DNA of 64,000 nt from Marthasterias glacialis (taxonomy: Eukaryota > Echinodermata > Asteroidea > Forcipulatida > Asteriidae): NCBI GenBank assembly GCA_911728455.2, contig OU452223.1, positions 4,362,174 to 4,426,173 on the forward strand, in the 5' to 3' direction. Of this stretch, positions 56,001-64,000 are shown one piece after another; position 1 is the first letter of the stretch, and each line of letters starts with the position of its first letter. The notes under the pieces are model-generated. The model had not been told where the DNA came from. It ran no database searches and saw only the letters and a list, made by a program, of their open reading frames with translations. The translations under genes were made by a program, and so were the position numbers.

Positions 56001-59000
56001 CAACAGTCGTACTGATCTGCAACCCCCAAGGTCAAAATAATCCTTGCTGGTATCAGGGTTTACTTAGTCTTGGTCAAGACGTTCTTACATTTTTAGTTGT
56101 ACTACTAGTACTACACACGGCAGCACGGCATTTACCTTACTACACGTCGCCAAAAGAGGGCGTATCCTCAAATCGTCAGCAAGCAGTTTGTGTTTCTGAG
56201 TCAAGTGATAGTGGTTTGTCAACAAATCAGGTTTTCAGAAAAGTTCCCTCCGTTGTTTGATTTTTTGAAAGGGACAATGTGAGTGCGGCGGTTAGATGCA
56301 ATGAGGAAAAATGATCAACAACGTCTTGAGCCAAGACTAGGGTTTACTTTGTACATGTCCGTTGAATCGCTCTAGTTTCTGTATATTTTAATTGTGTATA
56401 TGTATGTTTCAACCACAGAGTGAACTTTCCCAGGTCTTGTACCCTGTCTTTGTTCATATGTACTTGGAGCTTGTTTACAATGGCCATGAGAACCAAGGTG
56501 GGTGAATTAAAAAGAACAAAACTATTGTCCTAGGTTTTGTTGGAGCCCCAGCTCAACATTGATAAAGTGTCCGAAATGCTTCCATTCCTTGCACAAATCA
56601 AGATATTTGTAACAAAACCAACCTGTGAAAATTTAGCTCATTTCGTTCTTTCATTTGCGAGAAAACGGTAGAAATGCATTCAGCATTTTTGTACGCATTC
56701 CTAGAGGCAGAGTTTTCGTCTCACTGAGACGAAAACTAATTTTGGATCTTATGTCATTTATTATTTAAAAACGATAACACTGAAGTCAGAAATATTTCAA
56801 GGAAAGTTTTCTACAATCTTTATCTTGATACCATGTAAGGTATATGTAAATCTGTGAACATTTATATTTTTCTTCTTACCAATGTGGAGCTGGGGCTTTA
56901 AGAAACGTCACAAAATAATTTTTTAACTTGTCATCATATTTGGGGCTTATGAATCTACTTTGATTTTATTTACTTTCTCATCATTTTCATGTGTTTCAAA
57001 TTCAGCCAAGAAGTTCTTTGCTGCCTTCAGTGATGACCAGGAGGAACATCATCAAGATGACCTAACTAAACTCGCAACTGTCACCAAGAAAGAACATATG
57101 ATACACAATGAACTCATGATGAATTACAGGTACTAGACCTTCACATGGACCGTCTTCTGCCAGCTGTTGACTGTTGTCTGTTCTAAAATGTTTTCTTCAA
57201 TAGACCTCATGCATATAAAGTCACTGGAGTTAAAATAACAACAATAATACCAGAGTGTTATATAGCACATTTATCTACCAGCAATTAGGTACCCAAGGCG
57301 CTTATTATTGTCACTTTTTTACGAAAGGTTTTTGATGGTTTTTTTTAATTATGAGACCCATTTATGTAGCACCTTGTAAGGGTTTACAAGGTGCTGCGGG
57401 GCATTCAGCAGCCACTGCCAGAAACACCGGGACAAACCCTGTCTTTTAGCGATAAGTGTCACTGGGTTCTTTTACCTGCATTACACAACACACAGGAGCT
57501 ATGGCTTTACGTCCCATCCGAAGGACGAAGCAATAATGGTAAAGTGTCTTGCTTAAGAACTCAAGGTGTCACGACCGGGACTGGAACCCACACTCTGCTG
57601 ATCAGAAACACCAGAGCTTGAGTCCGGTGGGCTAGACCGCTCAGCCACGACACGCCACTAGTAGGGTGTCCTCTCAGACAGGTTGACCCGGGGAAGCTAA
57701 TCGAATGCACCCTTTGAACAAAAAAACAACAACATCAAATGCGTCAACTTATCAATTATTTGTAGTATAACCCTGCATGTTCATTTGCATGGTGAAACAC
57801 TTTTGGGTAGTTTCAGGTACTTAAAAAAAGTTACGACGATTGGAAAAACTGCTAAAATGGCGGATGCAAAGTGGCCCTCTTTGTCGTGTGTCCCGTCATA
57901 TCCATCAGTAACTTGAATTCTCAACACCCGAACCTGGACTTAATGAAAACATTGAAATTCTTATCTCATACAAAGCATGAGTACAATAGAGACGGACAAA
58001 CCTAGGAGATGGATTTGGGAGCATGTAGTTGTAATGTAGAGATTTGAATGGTTAGTTCTCCTATTCGTTGGGTTCATTGCTGGTCCGTGCAGAATTCATC
58101 CATCCATTCATTCATTTTTATTATTTCCACATCACTGCAAACAATAGGAAGCAAAGGTACATTATTCAGATAAGTTAAGAATCCCGTATAAAAGTAAAGA
58201 TAAGACTGTGTCGAGGGAATTTGCAAGAAGCAAAGCTTGTCAGGTGCAAACCCCCTCATCTATATTATTTGTGCTTGAAGGTAAAGTTAGACTTGAATCA
58301 CAAATAATAAAAATAAACATTTTAAGTTACTCAATTGAGTACACTGTCAATGAATGAAAGAAAACTATAAAGCAAGCATTAATGAATTACTAATTAGCAA
58401 GAAGAGTGACCACAAATAAGTTGACTACAGACACCGATATTGGTTGATATAACGATAATATGATGACGTAGTTTATTCGGAACTCCGCTCCTTTCAACGA
58501 TCTCTCTCAAACTCCCTTCTATTTGTTACATTTATTTATTTTCTTTCAATCTTTGGTATTAAAACTCTTCTAAATCAAAATATTTATCAAAGGAAATTGA
58601 TCGCGCTTGCGCTGTGCAAGCAGCTCGCGCGGATGGTGGATTAATTTGCATATCACTACAACTATAAAGGCAAAGGAATACAATAAAAAAGCTGAAAACT
58701 ATAAATCTACATGGGTGGAAAGCTGATGTAGGGTTTTTGTTTCGGTCTTGAGTCTGTGTAATTTGGATGAGCAATGCCAGCAAAGATTTTGACTACTTCT
58801 CTTTTTATATCTCTGACTAGGACCAGTAAGTACGTGATTCGGATGTGTAGAAACTCCTACCAATCTTTGAAGAAGCAACTAAACGATAAACAGATTACGA
58901 TGGTTCTCATTATCGTAGAAGAACATCTCTTTATTGATGGTGAGTATGATAGGTCAGTAATGTCATAAGCAAATAAAAGGGGATCTGGAGAAACCACTAG

Positions 59001-62000
59001 CTGTGCTCAGTAGGCCGATCCATTAAGCCCCGCCTACTAACAGATTGACCAATCACAGCCTTGACAATGCCACTGAAAGTCCGACACTTTAAAATCCCAT
59101 TAGAAAAGTCAACAAGCCGCAGCCATTGTTCTGACACACAACAGCACACACAACTGTACTAACTTTTGTTGAAATTCTTTGTATTTCTGGTTGTGCAAAT
59201 CCCACAGCAGTGGTCCTTGTACAGTCGTGTAAAAGTGGTTTAACAGTGTTCCTGTCTGCATTGTTCTTTGGGCTCGAGGCACTGCTCAAAAGACCAGGAA
59301 ACTAAATCCATACCGTTCACGAAAACCATGTACGTGTGTGTATCCGATGCGTGTGTGTGTTCGCAACCAAACCACCGCTGTGATCATGGCAAGAAAGTTA
59401 CACCATGTGCTATTGCTAGGCACTTGCTGAGGTACATGTAGGCGGGGCTAAATGGATCAGTCTATTGCAATGGAATTTAGGCCACTGTTGGGTCACTGAT
59501 CGGCCATATACAAGATGCTTCAAAATGTCCCATATGCTAGGCACAGAATGGTATGAAGTAACCCATGCCCACACTTTCCTGTCATTGTATTTGTATGTAT
59601 TCACCTGTTGACCCTTTGCAGCTTGTCACGTTCACCAATTTGGAAGTCTTTTATCCATACACCGATGTGTGTTAAGTACTGTATACTCAGTACTTTCCCG
59701 AGTCCTGTTAAAAAAAAATCCACAGGCAAATTTTTTGGGGTGGGACCACCGCCATTCCAGAGCAGACGTCTTACCAACTAGACTACCGAGATTGCCCAGC
59801 AGCTAGAGGCAATTCCAATCCAATTAGCAGCTGGTATTGCAACCTATAATAGATGTTAATTTTTGCATCGGGGATAAAAAATATTGTTTGTGTTTTTACC
59901 TATGCACTGATGTGTGTTAAGCACTGTATACTCAGTACTTTCCCCGAGTCCTATCGACAAAAATCCACAGGCATATTTCTTGGGTGGGATTCGAACCCAC
60001 GACCCCCACCGTTCTAGAGCAGATGTCTTTATCCCAGATGCAAAAAATTACCATCTAATGTATTATAATTTGGAAGTCAATAGGTATACGTATAAATGCT
60101 GTGTTGCCTCAAATGTGCACTGCATTGTAATTGTGATTATTGTGATGATGACGTCAGGTGAATTGGGTCAATAGGAGGATTGTAAAGAAGGTTTTTATAA
60201 TTGAGTCACATTATTGACTCAATTATAACTTTCATTTTGAGTGTCTAACAGCAAACAGTTCCCTTCTGCAAAACATCATCAAAATCAACCAACATGCTGT
60301 TTGATTTTGATGGGTTTAGTCGGAGTTAATAGTTGTTCTGCTTTTGTAACGAGATTGTTTGGATTTAAATGGACAGTTTTTGATGGAGTTCCACGGAACA
60401 AGCAGCAAATAGAGGCTACTGCAGGAGGCATGGTGGGAGAAGCCAGACGTGATGGTGAGATCATTTACATCAAGTCTATTACATTAACCCCTTTCAGCCC
60501 CAATGGTGACTGTAGTCAACTGTGCACCATACCCTGCTTGAGCCCAATGGCGACTTTAGTCGACCAAGATAACACACAAAAAAGCACTCAAGCCTAAGCA
60601 CAAATGCCATTTGTTATAAAGCTGTAGTTTTGTCCATGATCACCGTCCATGCCAAAACTTACTGTGGTTGGAAAGAGAAAGATAAAATTTTTTCAATGTT
60701 GGTTAAGTCTTGCATGTGGACTGGGTTGTCAGTCCCTACCTGATTGTGTGGGTTTTTCCTATTTGGGGTTTTCCTCCCACATCTAAAACTGACATTTCTT
60801 CATCATCTTCTCTACACAGGTACCTTCACAGTGCAAGTCACTTTTGAGGGTCCCTTGGTTTCATTACCAGAAAGATAGAATAATATTTTTTATGCGATTC
60901 ATCTTCTTTTCTCAGCCAATAAAGGTAGGGTTTATTACGGCTTGCTGAAAGAACCAGAGATAGCTCTTCCTATAGAAGAAGAAGATGAAGGAGGGGAAGA
61001 AGGAGACAAACCAAAGGTAAGAAATCTCCAGTGTACTTTCTTTAACTTGTCATTGCTTTCTACACAAAAGTACTGCAAAAAGTTTGGCTACTGTTTGTCA
61101 AACTTAGCTTACCAGTATTAGGTAGTTTTACAAAAGATCGATCCATTATAATAGTAATAATAGCAACTTTATTTATTGATGGTAGCCATGTCACCTCCAG
61201 GATGATTTTCAATGGGCCATCATAAGAGGAAACCTGTAGATAAGGGTGCTTGCCATGTGAACCAGACACACTGGGGTAAACCCCTACTCTTTCATGATAA
61301 TTGTTCTGGGTTCTTTCACTTGGACTACCTATCCTAGTACACGGGACCTATGGCTTAATGTCCCATCCGAAGGACAAAGCAATGATGGTAAAGTAGCTTG
61401 CTCAAGGACACGAGTGCCGCGACCGGGATTCGAACCCACACCCTGCTGCCAACAACACCAGAACTTGAGTCCGGTGATCTTAACCACTCGGCCACAACAC
61501 TCCACTCCATTAAGCCCTGTCCTCTAAACATATTGACCAATCACAGCATTGGCTACATCACCACTGTACATTGTGGGCAACACAATATGAGTCTCTTCAA
61601 TCCCACACTGCATGACATGAATGTTTACATTTTCCAATAGGATTTTATCGTGTCGGACTTTCGTCTGACTTTCGCTGGCATAGCAAGGGCTGTAATTGGT
61701 CATTACATAAGGGGGTGGGGCTTAATAAATCAGTCTATTGTAGCACTGATAAGTTTTCATTTCAGAGGGTAGCAGGTTTTGCTTAAAGTTTGAAAGTCAT
61801 TGATTTCAGTTTGGACTGAAAAGGTGTTGTTTTTTTAGATATCTGGTACATTGAAATCTGTAAACAGAATATTTTGAAAAATCTCGGACTAGTTGGTGAT
61901 TTGTGAAGGCAAGGTTTGCATTTTGCCCAAAACTGAAAAACCTTTACCTTCCGTTGGTTCAATTAGGGGGGGGGGTGTTTTAATTTTTTTATATTTTATT

Positions 62001-63871
62001 TTGCTGACTTGTTTTGAATTAACAGAGAAAGAGACCTAAGAAAGATTCAAGTGCCAGCAAGAAGAACAAACCAGATCCCAATGCTCCACCAGCCAACAGA
62101 ATACCACTTCTTGATTTGTAAGTTGACATTTTACATAAGTACATTTGCACTTGTTGAGTTGTCCAGTTTGATCTTAAAGATTTTTTTCTACTATGGGAAG
62201 AGTTTAACGAGACTTACCCAAAGTGGTTTCATTAATAAAGATCGGAATGGTGCAGACATCATCCGCTGAGAAGCCAGACACAAACTTTAATAAAGAAATA
62301 GGTTTGTGTCTGGCTTCTCAGCAGATGATGTTTGCATGTGGGTGTTTTTTTCTTTCTTCACCCATGGGGTTTAAATGGCTACCTGCGAGGGTAGAGGTTG
62401 ATATTGTGTTTGAAAAAGCCTTCGGAGCGCCACAGCAGCTTGGGGCTGTATACGCCCCAGGGAGCTGAGAAAGATTACAGGAATGAGGAATGTTATTAGC
62501 CCAATGACCAGGGCACTAATGTAAAGCGCATTGAGACGTTAAGAACTATAAGAACTTGTTATTATTATTATTATTATTAATGCAGCTGTACAGGGCCCAA
62601 TTGTCTCTGCTTACCAAGGAATTCTGCTTAGAGCGGTTTGTAAAGCGTGTGTTTCTAAACGTAGTAAGCAGTGCCATGGAATCGGACCCAGATGTGTTCT
62701 CTTGTCACTGGTAACCCAATTTGATCTTTGCAATAATAATATATTTTGACTGGTTACCAGGAAAGACTCGGACAAAATTGACCGTGCTATTGCTCTGAGG
62801 GAGTTATCCAAAAGGATAAGACTTGGACCTGACTGCCTGCCATCCATCTGTTTCTACACATTCCTCAATGCGTACCAAGGGTAAGATTAAAACAGTTCCC
62901 TTTAATTAAAAAAACTGGCTACTGACCAGAATAGACCGATCCATTAAGCCCCGCCTACCTTAGCAACTGCCTAGCAACAGTACATGGTGTGACTTTCTTG
63001 CCACGATCGCAGCGTGAAGACTAGCAGGAGACTGGTGAAAATGTTGAAGCCCTGAAGCTCACAGTTCTTTGAACATTAGGAGCCGCTCAAAGTGGAACTT
63101 TTACTATTCACTAGTTCCACTATTTTGCGAGACATGAATCATGCTTAAATAATTAATTGCTGTCAATTCCCATGTCACAAATACTGAGTAAGATCGCCAA
63201 GTCTGATTCCAGATGGCGGAGTCTGTGTCCGAGTCCAAGTCATTGACCATCCAGACTCAAGTCTGAGCCCAAGTCATGCAAAATGTGATTTGAGTTGGAC
63301 TTGAGTACGAGTTACAGTGGCAAGTCGTACAACACTGCTACCTAGCATCAACTCCAATTCACATTTTGTTGTCCCATCGTTAGCCACCTGTACTGGTTCA
63401 AAGTGTCCTTGAATGTTTTTCCCATAATATAAGGATTATGGCTTATTCAACACGTAAGCAATCAAGGTATACTATTTATTCTATAATTCTTTCTGCTACC
63501 TCTCCATTGTTCATCTTCTGACTGCTTTCTGCCTCTCTCTTTTCACTTCTTTCCACTTAAGTGCTTCTGTTACCCCAGTATACTTGTATATGTGTGATGT
63601 GTTGTCATTTAGCCTTTGAGAAAGACTCTGCTGGGGTTGCAACGCGCATCCATGAACAATTTTTTTTTTTCTATAATTCTTTACCTTTTTACAGTTTGAT
63701 ATCTGTAGACATCAGTGACGATTCTAGTTTGATGGTAGCTGGTTTTGCTGATTCTTGTATCCGTGTCTGGGCATTAACTCAGAGGAAACTGCGTAATATG
63801 AAGTCGGGTACTGATCTTGCCCTTATTGACAAGGAGGCTGATGACATCATGGAGAGGATTATGGATGATAG
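51951..63871 (+). CDS. TAF5: TAF5, TFIID/SAGA subunit (first 11 exons; 3' end outside window)
   Basis: Exons 51951-52007, 54961-55067, 55751-55829, 56419-56497, 57006-57129, 58821-58939, 60377-60454, 60916-61016, 62026-62117, 62761-62880 and 63695-63871. All phases agree and yield 377 residues in the window. TAF5 is a scaffold of the general transcription factor TFIID and, in some lineages, of SAGA, in the nucleus. Order: LisH (KQTLSAVLQFLRKNNLA onward, residues 3-30); the conserved TAF5 N-terminal domain (LYPVFVHMYLELVYN, KKFFAAFSDDQ, TKKEHM, VLIIVEEHLFID); an acidic then Lys-rich linker (EEEDEGGEEGDKPK, then KKDSSASKKNKPDPNAPP); RLGPDCLPSICFYTFLNAYQ; and the first WD40 blade (LISVDISDDSSLMVAGFADS, then VRVW-like IRVW). 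The protein starts almost at LisH, so the N-terminus is shorter than in human TAF5. Introns hold numerous MITEs and SINEs. Confidence 0.96.
52470..52684. mobile_element. Palindromic element in TAF5 intron 1
   Basis: CATATGGACTGGCA and GTGCACGTCTATGCA at the left are inverted as TGCATAGACGTGCAC and TGCCAGTCCATATG at the right. GTGAGTGACCAGGAGAGG pairs with CCTCTCCTGGTCACTCAC around the centre. Confidence 0.85.
54484..54667. mobile_element. Foldback element in TAF5 intron 1
   Basis: ATGCGCCATCTTGTTCAAAG and GGGCAGATTTG are mirrored by CAAATCTGCCCCTTGAACAA and GATGACGCAT; CAGCGCTC/GAGCGCTG pair inside. Confidence 0.8.
55129..55260. mobile_element. Foldback MITE in TAF5 intron 2
   Basis: GCCGTATCTGAATTGGTGGC at the left and GCCGCCAGTTGGGATACAGC at the right are inverted; ACGGCTACAGC pairs with GCCGTAGCCGT. 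Relative at 43334. Confidence 0.75.
55271..55453. mobile_element. Foldback MITE with GGGCCCAATTTCATAGAGC end (copy 2)
   Basis: Left TGGGCCCAATTTCATAGAGC, right CTTTGAAATTGGGCCC. Similar to 5011-5211. A ~110-bp direct duplication with TTGGGGGTCAGCCTAAG follows at about 55540-55745. Confidence 0.8.
56541..56902. mobile_element. MITE with AAAGCCCCAGCTC ends (copy 2)
   Basis: GGAGCCCCAGCTCAACATTG at the left, TGTGGAGCTGGGGCTTTAAG at the right; the interior is colinear with 26474-26846. TAF5 intron 4. Confidence 0.85.
57245..57656 (-). mobile_element. tRNA-derived SINE
   Basis: Minus-strand head at 57656 (GGCGTGTCGTGGCTGAGCGG), with B-box complement GGGACTGGAACCCACACTC. The tail side resembles the 1-436 copy but is diverged (TTATATAGCACATTTATC). 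TAF5 intron 5. Confidence 0.75.
59009..59466 (+). mobile_element. Foldback MITE, AATAGACCGATCC family
   Basis: Left AGTAGGCCGATCCATTAAGC, right GGGGCTAAATGGATCAGTCTATT; the interior is colinear with 7551 and 42886. TAF5 intron 6. Confidence 0.85.
59655..60052 (-). mobile_element. Two direct copies of another tRNA-like repeat
   Basis: 59655-59860 and 59902-60052 share GATGTGTGTTAAGTACTGTA, TACTCAGTACTTTCCC and AATCCACAGGCA. The second copy has GGTGGGATTCGAACCCACGA, the complement of a tRNA B-box; the first adds ACCAACTAGACTACCGAGAT, an A-box-like complement. Confidence 0.65.
61143..61504 (-). mobile_element. tRNA-derived SINE, diverged
   Basis: The minus-strand head at 61504 (GAGTGTTGTGGCCGAGTGG) has a B-box complement GGGATTCGAACCCACACCC and ends toward ATAATAGTAATAATAG. 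It is joined directly to the MITE that follows. TAF5 intron 8. Confidence 0.75.
61506..61739 (+). mobile_element. Short MITE variant, left terminus missing
   Basis: It begins CCATTAAGCCCTGTCC without the AATAGACCGAT start and ends GGGGCTTAATAAATCAGTCTATT. Interior like 14050-14318. Confidence 0.7.
62300..62580 (+). mobile_element. SINE 3' body with LINE-like tail
   Basis: CGAGGGTAGAGGTTGAT, GCCTTCGGAGCGCC and GGGAGCTGAGAAAGATTACA lead to TAAAGCGCATTGAGACGTTA and a (TTA)n tail. It is 5' truncated; the head of this family is seen at 2211-2415, and a small fragment lies at about 27395-27445. TAF5 intron 9. Confidence 0.75.
62590..62692. mobile_element. Degenerate GGGCCCAATT foldback fragment
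   Basis: It starts CAGGGCCCAATTGTCTCTGC and ends GGAATCGGACCC; CTGCTTA/TAAGCAG words pair. Confidence 0.5.
62930..63014 (-). mobile_element. MITE end fragment, AATAGACCGATCC family
   Basis: AATAGACCGATCCATTAAGC followed by TTAGCAACTGCCTAGCAACA and CTTGCCACGATCGCAGCG matches only one end of the 45103-45574 copy. TAF5 intron 10. Confidence 0.8.
63540..63665 (+). mobile_element. Repeat terminus shared with 39640-39790
   Basis: CAGTATACTTGTATATGTGT, GTTGTCATTTAGCCTTTGAG and AAAGACTCTGCTGGGGTTGC are shared. It ends about 30 nt upstream of the TAF5 exon starting at 63695. Confidence 0.5.
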
Positions 63872-64000
63872 GTGTGTATTATTGAACTAGGAACTGATGA
63901 ATGCTGTGTGTGTAGTTAGCTGTGCGTATTTTACTTTGAGACAACTCATGCACGCTGCCATTTAGCTGTACATCCTGTGTGGCAATTTATAAGCCATGTT

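Overview
This window looks like nuclear DNA from an invertebrate animal, most likely a marine deuterostome and possibly an echinoderm. The grounds are split genes with GT-AG introns, animal orthologues, tRNA-derived SINEs with Deu-like 3' domains, and very many short foldback (MITE-like) elements. The species assignment is inference. Nothing resembles a bacterial operon, a CRISPR array or a virus.

Layout. (1) 480-6620, + strand: the last six coding exons of an aldehyde dehydrogenase of the ALDH1/ALDH2 group; its 5' part lies outside the window. (2) 11588-13740, +: a compact four-exon gene for a 110-residue ankyrin-repeat protein, starting with a 24-nt first exon. (3) 13741-21321: about 7.6 kb of intergenic DNA filled with transposon remnants. 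(4) 21322-28452, +: a five-exon SLC46-type (proton-coupled folate transporter-like) major facilitator carrier of 519 residues, with a possible alternative last exon. (5) 28453-40182: repeat-rich intergenic DNA with a LINE remnant and one weak candidate micro-gene. (6) 40183-50479, - strand: an eight-exon ALKBH3-type 2-oxoglutarate/Fe(II) dioxygenase predicted at 841 residues. It is much longer than vertebrate ALKBH3 because a repeat-rich, RG-rich segment precedes the catalytic core and an 18-residue repeat array follows it. (7) 51951-63871, +: the first eleven exons of TAF5 (TFIID/SAGA subunit), running off the right edge inside the WD40 propeller. A short exon pair at 51110/53027 may encode a 36-residue microprotein overlapping TAF5.

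The genes do not form a functional pathway. They are independent housekeeping or metabolic genes. ALKBH3-like and TAF5 are divergent and about 1.5 kb apart, so they may share a promoter region, and that region holds a MITE copy. Splice phases were checked by hand for every exon of the five main genes and all join in frame.

Much of the remaining DNA is mobile or repetitive. It includes two or three tRNA-derived SINE families, a foldback family with AATAGACCGATCCATTAAGC ends (nine copies), about a dozen other inverted-repeat families, and several tandem arrays. The most unusual features are the repeat-expanded ALKBH3-like protein, a MITE carrying an array of hairpins (10417-10800), a MITE made of an orientation-switching 23-bp repeat inside the ankyrin gene, and an inverted pair of tRNA-like sequences in an SLC46 intron.
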